In this document: one piece after another, positions 19,344 through 27,989 of the stretch | Numbering within the stretch: position 1 is the stretch's first letter | Layout of the letters: the number at the start of each line of letters is the position of its first letter | Assembly (NCBI GenBank): GCA_021792555.1 | Contig: JAJYUL010000001.1 | Coordinates: 155,680-219,679, forward strand | DNA from: Pseudomonadota bacterium | GTDB lineage: Bacteria > Pseudomonadota > Gammaproteobacteria > Steroidobacterales > Steroidobacteraceae | Length of the DNA stretch: 64,000 nucleotides | Reading direction: 5' to 3' | Translations under genes and position numbers: made by a program | Notes under the pieces: model-generated | What the model saw: only the letters and a program-made list of their open reading frames with translations | Databases searched by the model: none | What the model was told of the DNA's origin: nothing

Positions 19344-19994
19344 ATGATTCACTGGCTCATCGATTTCGTCCTGCACCTCGACCGGCACCTGACGGGGCTG
19401 CTGGTCCAGGTCGGCGGCTGGACCTACCCGATCCTCTTCGCGGTGATCTTCGCCGAGACCGGTCTGGTGGTGACCCCCTTCCTGCCCGGCGACTCGCTGC
19501 TGTTCGGCATCGGAGCGGTCGCGGCGGTCGACGCCAGCGGCACGCTGAGCGCGCCGCTCGCCACGCTCGTGCTGGCTCTGGCGGCGGTGCTCGGCAACAC
19601 CGTCAATTACGGCGTCGGACGCCTGATCGGGCCGCCGGCCTTCACCGGCCGCTACCGCTGGCTCAAGGTCGATTACCTGCGGCGCACCGAGGCGTTCTTC
19701 CTGCGCCACGGCGGCAAGGCGATCGCCCTGTCGCGCTTCATCCCGATCATCCGCACCTGCATGCCGTTCGTGGCCGGCGTCGGACACATGCCGTACGGGC
19801 GTTTCCAGGGCTACAACGTGCTCGGCGGCGTCGCCTGGGTGTCGCTGTTTCTCTGGGGAGGGTATTTCTTCGGCAACGTCCCGGTGGTCAAGCGCAATTT
19901 CGGGCTCGTCACCGTCATCATCATCGGAGTGTCGCTGATGCCGGTGGCGATCAGCCTGCTCAGGCGGCATCGGGCGCATTCAGCGGCCTCCTGA
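19344..19994 (+). CDS. DedA-family membrane protein
   Basis: A polytopic membrane protein of 216 residues from ATG 19344 (GTG at 19338 is possible). DedA signatures are FAETGLVVTPFLPGDSLLF, the GNTVNYGVGRLIG segment and RFIPIIRTCMPFVAGVGHMPY. Members act in undecaprenyl-phosphate or phospholipid flipping and membrane homeostasis. It starts 9 bases after envC, so both envelope genes are likely cotranscribed. Confidence 0.93.
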   Translation: MIHWLIDFVLHLDRHLTGLLVQVGGWTYPILFAVIFAETGLVVTPFLPGDSLLFGIGAVAAVDASGTLSAPLATLVLALAAVLGNTVNYGVGRLIGPPAFTGRYRWLKVDYLRRTEAFFLRHGGKAIALSRFIPIIRTCMPFVAGVGHMPYGRFQGYNVLGGVAWVSLFLWGGYFFGNVPVVKRNFGLVTVIIIGVSLMPVAISLLRRHRAHSAAS

Positions 19995-20016
19995 GGCGCG
20001 CGCCCGGCCGCGCCTC
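19993..20016 (+). terminator. Hairpin at the dedA stop
   Basis: GAGGCGCG and CGCGCCTC form an 8-bp perfect stem around an 8-base loop starting within the stop codon of the DedA gene. No T-run follows. Confidence 0.4.
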
Positions 20017-20073
20017 GGGCGCCATCCCTGAGTGAGATCCTTCGGCCGGCCGAATGCCGGCGGGTCCGCAGCC

Positions 20074-20250
20074 ATGAAGAGCACTCGCACGAAAATCCCG
20101 CGCACCAACGTCCAGCGCAAACGTGACGCGCTGCTCGCCGCGGGCATCGCCCCCAGTCAGTTCGGCAAGCGCAAGCCCGCGCAGCCGCATCGCGATCGCA
20201 AGCACGAGGCCTCGCGCGGCCAGCGCAAGCACAAGAGGGACTGGGACTAG
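20074..20250 (+). CDS. Small, very basic protein of unknown function
   Basis: A 58-residue frame beginning MKSTRTKIPRTNVQRKRDAL and ending in RGQRKHKRDWD. About a third of the residues are Lys, Arg or His, with few acidic residues, which suggests binding to nucleic acid or the ribosome. I do not recognise a family. A GTG at 20032 would extend it by 14 residues. The ribosome site is weak, but composition is unlike the Ala/Arg/Gly shadows seen elsewhere. Confidence 0.5.
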   Translation: MKSTRTKIPRTNVQRKRDALLAAGIAPSQFGKRKPAQPHRDRKHEASRGQRKHKRDWD

Positions 20251-20345
20251 GCGCGCGCGGCGATGCGGGCCATCCGGCCGAATCCCGCCGGGCGAGCGCC
20301 TGTTGGCTGCGGCGCCCGGCGCGCACCGCGCGCGGCAGTGCGCCT

Positions 20346-20783
20346 CTAATGCAGCCGCTCGCGCAGCCGCTCGAGCAGCGACCCCGAGCGCATGCGCCGC
20401 AGCGTCGCGGCCCAGCGGTCCTCAACACGCAGCTTTCTCTGCATGTCCTTCTCTTCCTGGCGCATCAGCTCGAGCACTCTGGTGTCCTCGTCGTGCTCGA
20501 GCCAGTAGCCGTGCTGGTTCTCGCAGAACGCCATTTCCAGATCGTAGAACCGGTACGCGAAGCGCTGCAGCGCCGCGGCGCATTGCGGGCACTTCCAGCT
20601 CGTCGGCGTGGCGCTCGGCACGAGCGTGCCCTTGGCATGCTCGCCGAAGTCGAACGCCTCGTTCTCGAGCTCATCGAGCTCCTGGCGCTCGAACCACATG
20701 CCCTTGCAGGCGGGGCAGGCCTGCACAGTGATCCTGTGCCGGACCGTGGACACGAGGTCCACATTGCATCTGGGGCATTTCAC
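20346..20783 (-). CDS. Zinc-ribbon (zf-TFIIB type) protein
   Basis: A 145-residue cytosolic protein beginning MKCPRC and continuing with ACPACKGMWFERQELDEL, the zf-TFIIB pattern CxxC...CxxCxGxWxxxxEL. A second pair, KCPQC, and a later FCENQHGYWL repeat the pattern in degenerate form. The C-terminal third is a charged helix rich in Glu and Arg. Function unknown. Confidence 0.85.
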   Translation of the reverse strand: MKCPRCNVDLVSTVRHRITVQACPACKGMWFERQELDELENEAFDFGEHAKGTLVPSATPTSWKCPQCAAALQRFAYRFYDLEMAFCENQHGYWLEHDEDTRVLELMRQEEKDMQRKLRVEDRWAATLRRMRSGSLLERLRERLH

Positions 20784-20902
20784 GTTGACCTCCGGGCGGG
20801 ACGGACCCTGTCGCCAAAGCGGTTTTCCATGCTCAATCTCACGCCCGCCGAAGTCAAGACACCCGGTGTCTGGAGTATGATCGCCGTGGCCGGGGAGGCG
20901 TG

Positions 20903-22495
20903 ATGGCCAACGCGTACGACTACATCATCGTCGGCGCCGGATCGGCGGGCTGCGTGCTGGCGCACCGCTTGAGCGCCGACCCGACGATCCGGGTGCTGCT
21001 GCTCGAGGCCGGCGGTCGGGACGACTCGTTCCTGATCCACATGCCGGCGGGCATCGCCCGGCTCATCACCCCCAAAGTCAACTGGCTCTATGAGACCGAG
21101 CCTCAGGCCGGGCTGCACGGGCGGCGGCTGTTCTGGCCGCGCGGCAAGACCCTCGGCGGATCCAGTTCGATCAACGCCATGGTGTACATCCGCGGCCAGC
21201 CGCGCGATTACGACCATTGGCGCGATCTCGGCAACCCCGGCTGGGGCTACCAGGATGTGCTGCCGTACTTCCGGCGTGCCGAGAACAACGAGGCCATCTA
21301 CGACGACTGGCATGGCTGCGGCGGCCCGCTCAACGTGTGCGAGCGCCGCTACACCAATCCCCTCAGCCGGCTGTTCGTCGAGGCGGCCGCGGCGAGCGGA
21401 CTGGCGCGCAATGCGGATTTCAACGGCCGCGAGCAGGACGGCGCCGGGCTCTATCAGGTGACCCAGAGAGCCGGCCGCCGCTGCAGCGCGGCGAGCGCCT
21501 ACCTGCACCCCGTCGCGCGCCGGCCCAACCTCACCGTCGTGACCGGCGCGCTGGCGCTGCGCATCCTGCTCGAGGGCCGGCGTGCGACGGGGATCGAGTA
21601 CGCCCGCGGGGGCGCCGCGCTCGAAGCGCGCGCGGAGCGCGAAGTGCTGCTCGCCGCGGGCGCGATCAACACCCCGCAGCTGCTGCTGCTCTCGGGCATC
21701 GGGCCGCCCGACGAGCTGCGCGAGCAGGGGCTCGCGGCACGGCACGAGCTGCCGGGCGTCGGGCGCAATCTGCAGGACCACCTCGACATCCACGTCATTC
21801 ACGCCTGCACCCAGCCCGTCACCCTCGATCCTCTGGCGCGCGGCTTCGGGGCGGCGCGCACGGCGCTGCGCTACGCGCTCCTGAAGAACGGGCCGGGCGT
21901 CAGCAACGTCGCCGAAGCCGGCGCATTCCTGCGCTGCGACCCGCAGTCCCCGGGCCCCGACGTGCAGCTGCACTTCATCCCCGCCTACGTCGTCGATCAC
22001 GGGCGGCGCAGGCTGCCTGGCTACGGCATGACGCTGCATGTGTGTTACCTGCGTCCGGCAAGCCGCGGCACGATCCGTCTCGCTTCGGCCCGCCCGGCGC
22101 AGCCCCCGCGCATCGATCCGGCGTACCTCAGCGCGCCGGCCGATCTCGCGCCGCTCATCGCCGGGATCCGCCGGGCGCGCGAGATCTATGCGCAGGCGCC
22201 GCTGCGCGGCTATCTCGGCGAAGAGGTGTTTCCGGGGGCCGAGCGGCGCAGCGACGCGCAGCTCGAGCACTTCATCCGCGGCGCCGCCGAAACCGAGTAT
22301 CACCCGGTGGGCACGTGCCGCATGGGTACGGACGAGCAGGCCGTGGTGGATCCGCAGCTGAGGGTGCGCGGGCTCGAGGGCCTGCGCGTGGTCGACGCAT
22401 CGATCATGCCGACGCTGGTGAGCGGCAACACCAATGCGCCGACCATCATGATCGCGGAGAAGGCCGCGGATCTCATCCTCGGCCTCGGGTCCTGA
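20903..22495 (+). CDS. GMC-family FAD oxidoreductase (choline/alcohol dehydrogenase-like)
   Basis: A 530-residue flavoenzyme with the FAD motif DYIIVGAGSAGCVLAHRL at the N-terminus, the GMC signature GRPRGKTLGGSSSINAM-like WPRGKTLGGSSSINAMVY, and the C-terminal catalytic region EYHPVGTCRMG plus VSGNTNAPTIMIAEKAAD. It oxidises an alcohol or aldehyde; the substrate is not deducible and there is no betaine-synthesis context. ATG 20903 is taken over GTG 20900 because GGGGAGG sits at the better distance. Confidence 0.93.
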   Translation: MANAYDYIIVGAGSAGCVLAHRLSADPTIRVLLLEAGGRDDSFLIHMPAGIARLITPKVNWLYETEPQAGLHGRRLFWPRGKTLGGSSSINAMVYIRGQPRDYDHWRDLGNPGWGYQDVLPYFRRAENNEAIYDDWHGCGGPLNVCERRYTNPLSRLFVEAAAASGLARNADFNGREQDGAGLYQVTQRAGRRCSAASAYLHPVARRPNLTVVTGALALRILLEGRRATGIEYARGGAALEARAEREVLLAAGAINTPQLLLLSGIGPPDELREQGLAARHELPGVGRNLQDHLDIHVIHACTQPVTLDPLARGFGAARTALRYALLKNGPGVSNVAEAGAFLRCDPQSPGPDVQLHFIPAYVVDHGRRRLPGYGMTLHVCYLRPASRGTIRLASARPAQPPRIDPAYLSAPADLAPLIAGIRRAREIYAQAPLRGYLGEEVFPGAERRSDAQLEHFIRGAAETEYHPVGTCRMGTDEQAVVDPQLRVRGLEGLRVVDASIMPTLVSGNTNAPTIMIAEKAADLILGLGS

Positions 22496-22519
22496 GCGGG
22501 CGCCGAGCGGCGCCTGCGG

Positions 22520-24307
22520 TCACTGCGCTGCGGGGCGCTCGAAGCGCCACCCGCGGGCGCGGGCGGACTCCCCGGGCACACGAGCGGGCAGTCCGTGCCG
22601 CCGGTGCCGTGCGCCGGCGTGCGCCATCTTCTCGTCGAGCCAGCCGCCGGTGAATCCCGCGCGCTTAAGTCCGCGGCGGATGTAGGGGCTGTGGCGCATG
22701 ATCCGCCAGATCAGCCGGCTGCGCTCGTTCTCGATCATGGCGATGATCGGTCCCTGGTCGATGCCGAGGAAGGCGGTGTCGACCCAGCCGCGGCCCGGCA
22801 CGACGCGGCCGGCTTGCGCCAGCCGGGCATTGGTGAAGCTGGGGTTGAAGGCATCGACGAAGCCGAAGCGCGTGTAGATCATGTCGCCGTACCGGCGCAG
22901 CAGCGCCTGCGTCGCTTCGGTCACGTACCGCGGGACGAACATCAGCGAGCCGATCGCCGCGGTCGGCGCGAGTGTCCCGTCGTCGACACTGTGTTTGCTG
23001 ATGCCGCGGGCGACATAACCGTAGAACTGCCGCATCCGGCCGTGATAGGGGGCGCGCACGTATCCCGGTCCGTCACATGCCGTCAGTCCCCAGATGTTGG
23101 GCCCGTAGCCGGCCCAGCCGTGCGGATTGATGATGGCGTAGCGGCGCTGCACCAGAGTCGCGATCACGCCGTTCAGGAAGTAGGTTTCTCCCTGGGCCCG
23201 CATGAACGGATCGGCGATGCCGCGCAGATCGACCCACACGGCCGTGTACTGGTAGCCGAACTGCGGGCCGAATGACAGCAGCGTCAGGCCGCCGAAATGC
23301 CGCAGGTCGTGATGATCGGTCGCGCTCCACGCGCTCCACGCGTTCTGCGCCAGAGGGTGCGTCGGGGAGCCCAGGCCGAGAATGTAAAGGATGGATGCCT
23401 CGTTGTATCCGTGCCAGCGCAGCTTCGAGAAGCCGCGGTGCGGGTGCCAGGCCATGCTCACCAGCGAGCTGCCGCCCGGCGCCGCCCAGCTCCAATCGAC
23501 GCGCCGGTAGAGACGATTGGCCAGCTGGCGGACCTGCCGTTCCGTCGGCGTATCGTGATCGAAGTACTCCCCGGCGGTGAGCACGCCCGCCATCAGCAGC
23601 GCGGTATCGATGGTCGAGAGCTCGCTGCGGCCATACCGCAGGCCCGTGTGCATGTTGATGAAGTGATAGAAGAAGCCGTGATAGCCCGCATAACCCCTCG
23701 GTCCCCGTCCCTGCGGCAGGCTGAGCAGGAACGCCAGGACCTTGCGCACCCGGGCCGCGGCCTCGTGTCGGGTGACGTAACCGCGGTAGGCACCGATCAC
23801 ATCCGCGGTCAGGGCGAAGCCGACCGCCGCGATGCTGGCCGGAGCGCGGGCCGGCCAGCGATCCGGCGACAAGCCCGTCTTGGGGTCGGCGGTCAGCCAG
23901 AAGTAATCGAAGGTGCGCCGCTCGATGTCGCGGAACATGCGCCGCGGATGCTCGGCGAGATTTCGCACGCAGCCCTCAGAGAGCGGTGCGAGCGGGTGGC
24001 CGGGCAGCGGCGGTGTCGCCGATGCCGGCGGACAGGCCGGTCCGTCGAGCGCGCTCAGGCGCCCGGTGTGCGCCAGCTGCACGATGCGCGGGCGCGTCGC
24101 GCGGATGGCCCCCCGCGTCGCGAGGAGGCTTCGTTGGGCCGCCTGGTCGGCGAGCTGCGCTGCTGCGGCGCCGAGCCGCGCCACCTCGGCCCTGAGCTGC
24201 CGCTCCGCGGCGCGCTGCGCTGCCGAGACATGCAGCCATGTGAGCACGGCCATCCCAATGAGCACATCGAGCGCGACGGCCCAGAGCAGAGACTTTCTGA
24301 CACTCAT
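22520..24307 (-). CDS. Membrane-anchored glycoamylase-domain (GH144-like) protein
   Basis: A 595-residue protein with one N-terminal membrane helix (about 8-27), a short Ala/Arg/Gln-rich helical stalk, and a large all-alpha domain of the 'glycoamylase' Pfam type beginning at RRTFDYFWLTADPKTGLSPDRW. Conserved-looking stretches are SIAAVGFALTAD, STIDTALLMAGVL, WHGYNEASILYILGLGSPTHP and FGFVDAFNPSF. Characterised relatives include the GH144 endo-beta-1,2-glucanases and parts of cyclic beta-glucan synthases, so beta-1,2-glucan is a reasonable guess for the substrate, in the periplasm. Converges with the GMC gene 24 bases away. Confidence 0.82.
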   Translation of the reverse strand: MSVRKSLLWAVALDVLIGMAVLTWLHVSAAQRAAERQLRAEVARLGAAAAQLADQAAQRSLLATRGAIRATRPRIVQLAHTGRLSALDGPACPPASATPPLPGHPLAPLSEGCVRNLAEHPRRMFRDIERRTFDYFWLTADPKTGLSPDRWPARAPASIAAVGFALTADVIGAYRGYVTRHEAAARVRKVLAFLLSLPQGRGPRGYAGYHGFFYHFINMHTGLRYGRSELSTIDTALLMAGVLTAGEYFDHDTPTERQVRQLANRLYRRVDWSWAAPGGSSLVSMAWHPHRGFSKLRWHGYNEASILYILGLGSPTHPLAQNAWSAWSATDHHDLRHFGGLTLLSFGPQFGYQYTAVWVDLRGIADPFMRAQGETYFLNGVIATLVQRRYAIINPHGWAGYGPNIWGLTACDGPGYVRAPYHGRMRQFYGYVARGISKHSVDDGTLAPTAAIGSLMFVPRYVTEATQALLRRYGDMIYTRFGFVDAFNPSFTNARLAQAGRVVPGRGWVDTAFLGIDQGPIIAMIENERSRLIWRIMRHSPYIRRGLKRAGFTGGWLDEKMAHAGARHRRHGLPARVPGESARARGWRFERPAAQ

Positions 24308-25290
24308 CGCGCCACCGGGCCGATCACTGCGATCTGGCCAGCCGGATGGCCCATGAGCGCGGCGCGGCAGTGGCTGCCGCGCAGGCGCCCGGGCTCAGCA
24401 CGCGCCGGGTCCCGCGGCGCCTGCCGGTGCTTGTGGACTCGTCCGTCACGTCGCTACGGATGCAAGCCAGATCCCAACGTCACTCGTGCCGTGAGCGCTG
24501 CGCAGGCGAATTCGTTGGTCCTGTCACACGGTGGGTACTGGGTCAAAACGTTGGGCACGTATACTTCCTGGAAATCGGGCGGATCGGCGCGCGCAAGCAG
24601 GGGCGACGGTGCGCGCACTCATTTGGCGCGTACGCCGCCATTCGAAAGGCAAACGCCGTTCGCGTCAAGCGGCAGCGCGGTCGCAAGCATGAGCTGGGCG
24701 GCCGCCATGGTGCGCGGCGGCACGTTGCCGCAGGCCGCAAGAGTCGCCGTCCGCTCGGCGCGCATGCGCCGATCTCGGCCGAGCACTCGAGGGTTCGTCG
24801 CGGCCCTGCGCGGCATTGTGCCTGAACTGAGGACCGCAGGATGCCGGTGCAGAGTCAATTCAGGCCACCGGTCCGCGCGCCCGCGGGCTGCGCAAGACCC
24901 CGGTGCCCGACGCACCGCAAGGCAACCACATCACCCCGTGGGTCGATGCTGCACGAGGAGCGGTGTCTGGCGGTCCGGCCCGGGACAGTCCGCGCCGATG
25001 CCCGAGAGCTCATACAGATGTGCGAGCGGCCGTGCGCGCGCGGTTGTCTTCTCAAGAGCGATGCGCCGCACCCGAGCGTCATGGATGCCCTCGCCCGCTC
25101 CAGGCAGCTCGAACGGATGATCGCCGTTGCGGCGGGCAGAACGTGCGAAGCGCCAGAGCGCGATTGGCCGCCCGTCCACGCCGTAACCCCCGTGCCAATT
25201 CCCGGATCGTTGCGCTGAAGATTGCGCTGCATCCAACGTGTTGAAATCCCGCCGGTTTCCGCGCGCACGCCGTCACTGCCGACAAACTCT
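24308..25290. other. About 1 kb with no recognisable gene
   Basis: The stretch between the glycoamylase-like gene and the xylanase promoter is unusually long for this window. Open frames on both strands are short, Arg-rich and unlike any family I know, and composition is more mixed than in neighbouring coding DNA. It may hold a decayed gene, but I see nothing I can name apart from the xylanase promoter at its far end. Confidence 0.5.
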
Positions 25291-25319
25291 TTGACAAATG
25301 CCCGCTCCCGCCTTACCGT
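25291..25319 (+). promoter_or_regulatory. Sigma-70-type promoter of the xylanase gene
   Basis: TTGACA at 25291-25296 is a perfect -35 box. With a 17-base spacer the -10 is TACCGT (25314-25319), a weak match, as expected for a regulated promoter. The transcription start would fall inside or just after the adjoining operator. Confidence 0.55.
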
Positions 25320-25332
25320 GATACCGCTACCA
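25319..25332. promoter_or_regulatory. Xylose-type LacI-family operator
   Basis: TGATACCGCTACCA is an imperfect 14-bp dyad of the form TGNTANCGNTANCA with the central CG typical of LacI-family operators. It matches the known xylose boxes of Xanthomonas and Caulobacter (TGGTAGCGCTAACA) at the fixed positions. It overlaps the -10/start region of a GH10 xylanase gene, where a repressor would block transcription until xylose or xylo-oligomers are present. Confidence 0.75.
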
Positions 25333-25390
25333 CCCATCGGGGTGCGGTGCCCCCGATGCGGTCATGAACAACAACGCAGGGGGAACGCCT

Positions 25391-27949
25391 ATGTTTCGTT
25401 GTGCGTGTCGTTCTCGGGTCCGCCCGGGGCTCATTCGTCTGATATCGATAACATTCCTCGCGGCAGGCTTCGCCGCGCTGCTCGCGCGGCCGGCGCAGGC
25501 GCAGGTCGTGGCGCAGTACACGTTCGAGGACGGCGGCACGGACGGCTGGGTCTCTTTCGACAACGCCTCGGCACCGGTCAACTCGACGGCCGCGACGGCC
25601 GCGGCCGATCCGGACGGCGGAACCCACAGCCTGCTGACCACCACCAACAGCAGCGGCCAGGGCGGTCCCGCGCTGCAGCTCACCGGTCTTGCGCCGGGCG
25701 CGACCTATACGATCACCGGCTACGTGATGCTCACGCCCGCAGAGGCCGCGACGGACGCCAATTTCACCGTGCAGCGCCAGGATCCCGGCTGCCAGGGCGG
25801 TACGTGTTACGACACGGTCGGCCAGTACCAGGTGCCGGTGACCGCTTCGGCCTGGGCGCAGATCGGCGGCACCTATACGGTCAGCACCACCGCCACGAGC
25901 CTGCTGCTGTACGCACAGCTCGTGGGGCCGACCACAGCCCAGTCCTTCTATCTCGATGACGTCACCATCACCGAGGTGGCCGGACCGCCGAACGGTCCCC
26001 AGGACAACTCCGGCATCACCACCACCTTCGAGGACGGCGCAACGGACGGTTGGTCGTCGCGCAGCGGTTCCTCGGTGCTCACCAATACGGCGATCACCAA
26101 TGGCCCCGCGGGCGAGACCCGGGCGCTGCGGGTCACCCACCGCGTCGCAGCCTGGGACGGTCCGCAGATCAACGTCAGCGACAAGATGTACGTCGGCTCC
26201 TCCTACGCCATCAGCGTCTGGGTGATGCTCGGTCCGGATGCCACCCAGGCCGACACGCTGCGGGTGAGTCTGCAGACCACGCTGACCGATCCGAGCACCG
26301 GGCAGGCCACGACCTCCTACTACACGGTCGTGCCCGATACCGCCGTGCCGCTCGGCCAATGGGTGAGGCTGTCGATCCCGAACTATTCGATGGCCGCCGC
26401 CTACGATCCGGGCAAGGCGTATCTGTACGTCGAGTCCGCGAGCGGCACGCAGGACTTCTACATCACGGACTTCAAGCTCAAATACCTGCCGCCGCTCACC
26501 ATCCAGCAGAACATTCCCTCCATATACAAGACGCTGGCGGCCTACTTTCCGGTCGGCGCGGAGATCGACCAGTCGGACCTCGCCGGAGCCCACGCGCAGC
26601 TGCTGGTGAAGCACTTCGACAGCATCGTCTCCGGCAACGACATGAAGTGGCAGGAGACCGAGCCGACCGAGGGACACTTCACCTACGCCGCGGCGGACGC
26701 GGAGGTGCAGTTCGCCGAGCAGCATCACATGCTGATCCGCGGCCACAATCTCGTCTGGTCGACCGGCGCGCAGACGCCCGCCTGGGTGTTCCTGGAGAAA
26801 AACGGCACCACGCCGCTGTCGGCCTCGAACCCGGCGGACGTCATGCTCCTCACCGAGCGCATCCGCAACCACATCAAGAACCTCGTGCAGCACTTCGGCA
26901 GCGCGGTCTATGTCTGGGACGTGGTCAACGAGCCGATCGATCCGAGCGAGCCGGACTGCCTGGTGCACGGTCCGTTCTACAAGGTGCTCGGCGCGCGCTA
27001 CATCAGCATCGCGCTGTGGGCCGCGCGCGAATACGCCCCGCCGGGCACGCAGCTGTTCATCAACGAGTACGGGCTCAGCAACCCCAAGCGCCTGCGATGC
27101 ATGATCCGGCTCATCCGGCATCTGCGCGCGCGCGGCGTGCCGCTCGATGGGATCGGCCACGAGATGCACACGCACATCGACGGACCCTCGCCCTGGGCGC
27201 AGTACTGGTCGATCGAGACGCTGCACCGGCTGTTCCCGCGCCTGCGCCAGCAGGTGACCGAGCTCGACAACAGCGTCTATGCGCAGAATGACAACACCTC
27301 GAACTACGGCGCCAACGGCGGCACCGTGCCGCCGGCCCTGCTCGATGAGCAGGGCTGGCTGTACAAGGAGTACTTCGATGTATTCCGGGCGCTGAAAGGC
27401 ACGCTCGAGGCCGTCACGTTCTGGGGCATGGCGGACGACAATACCTGGCTCGACAGCTTCCCGATCAACCGGCTGGACATGCCGCTGCCGTTCGACACGC
27501 GGCTGCAGGCCAAGCCCGCGTACTGGGGCATCGTCGATCCGACGCACCTGCCGGGCTACGGGCTCGAGGTCGCGCTCACCTCGCGCTCCGGACCGCCCGG
27601 GTCGCAGACCTGGACGATCACCGCAACGAACCCCAGCGAGGCGACGGCCTACGACACGCAGATCAACCGCCTGTTCCTGATTCCGATGCGCGGGGACGAC
27701 GACGATTTCCGCGGCGAGCGGGGCCACGGCCGCTGGCTGCGCGGCGGGCCGCGCTGCCGGGCGAGGATTCTCTCCCCGCCCGATAAGCCGCTGCCGATCG
27801 GCAACATCCCGGCGGGAGGATCAGGCAGCGTGTCCTTCACCGTGCAGTTCGCGCACTGCGGCAGCCGCGCACGCTTCATCCTGCAGGCGCCCTGGAGCTC
27901 GGCCGTGTACGAGCGGGGCGTGCTCGTGGCGAAGGATCTGCAGCCGTGA
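25391..27949 (+). CDS. Secreted endo-1,4-beta-xylanase, GH10, with two N-terminal carbohydrate-binding modules
   Basis: An 852-residue secreted enzyme: signal peptide to about residue 38 (ending RPAQAQ), two beta-sandwich modules of the CBM4/9/22 type (about 40-197 and 210-365; each begins with a TFEDG...DGW motif), a GH10 barrel (about 375-720) and a C-terminal beta-rich domain of about 120 residues. Catalytic acid/base Glu514 lies in WDVVNEPID and nucleophile Glu624 in QVTELDNSVY; RGHNLVW is also typical. ATG 25391 is preferred to 25364 because AGGGGG lies just upstream and the signal peptide then starts correctly. Degrades xylan outside the cell. Confidence 0.95.
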   Translation: MFRCACRSRVRPGLIRLISITFLAAGFAALLARPAQAQVVAQYTFEDGGTDGWVSFDNASAPVNSTAATAAADPDGGTHSLLTTTNSSGQGGPALQLTGLAPGATYTITGYVMLTPAEAATDANFTVQRQDPGCQGGTCYDTVGQYQVPVTASAWAQIGGTYTVSTTATSLLLYAQLVGPTTAQSFYLDDVTITEVAGPPNGPQDNSGITTTFEDGATDGWSSRSGSSVLTNTAITNGPAGETRALRVTHRVAAWDGPQINVSDKMYVGSSYAISVWVMLGPDATQADTLRVSLQTTLTDPSTGQATTSYYTVVPDTAVPLGQWVRLSIPNYSMAAAYDPGKAYLYVESASGTQDFYITDFKLKYLPPLTIQQNIPSIYKTLAAYFPVGAEIDQSDLAGAHAQLLVKHFDSIVSGNDMKWQETEPTEGHFTYAAADAEVQFAEQHHMLIRGHNLVWSTGAQTPAWVFLEKNGTTPLSASNPADVMLLTERIRNHIKNLVQHFGSAVYVWDVVNEPIDPSEPDCLVHGPFYKVLGARYISIALWAAREYAPPGTQLFINEYGLSNPKRLRCMIRLIRHLRARGVPLDGIGHEMHTHIDGPSPWAQYWSIETLHRLFPRLRQQVTELDNSVYAQNDNTSNYGANGGTVPPALLDEQGWLYKEYFDVFRALKGTLEAVTFWGMADDNTWLDSFPINRLDMPLPFDTRLQAKPAYWGIVDPTHLPGYGLEVALTSRSGPPGSQTWTITATNPSEATAYDTQINRLFLIPMRGDDDDFRGERGHGRWLRGGPRCRARILSPPDKPLPIGNIPAGGSGSVSFTVQFAHCGSRARFILQAPWSSAVYERGVLVAKDLQP

Positions 27950-27953
27950 GCCT

Positions 27954-27989
27954 GCCGGCCGCGGCGGACGCGCGTCCGCCGCGGCCGGC
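27954..27989. terminator. 36-bp perfect palindrome between convergent genes
   Basis: GCCGGCCGCGGCGGACGC (27954-27971) is followed directly by its exact reverse complement to 27989. It lies between the xylanase stop and the stop of the convergent permease gene and would work as a bidirectional terminator. Confidence 0.7.

Noticed and set aside
22500..22520. GGCGCC-GAGC-GGCGCC as a terminator between the GMC and glycoamylase genes
   Set aside because: The stem is only 6 bp with a 4-base loop and no T-run; similar short palindromes are frequent by chance here.
24855..25337. Minus-strand frames in the 1-kb gap before the xylanase as genes
   Set aside because: No family resemblance, no ribosome sites, and the longest overlaps the xylanase promoter and operator.
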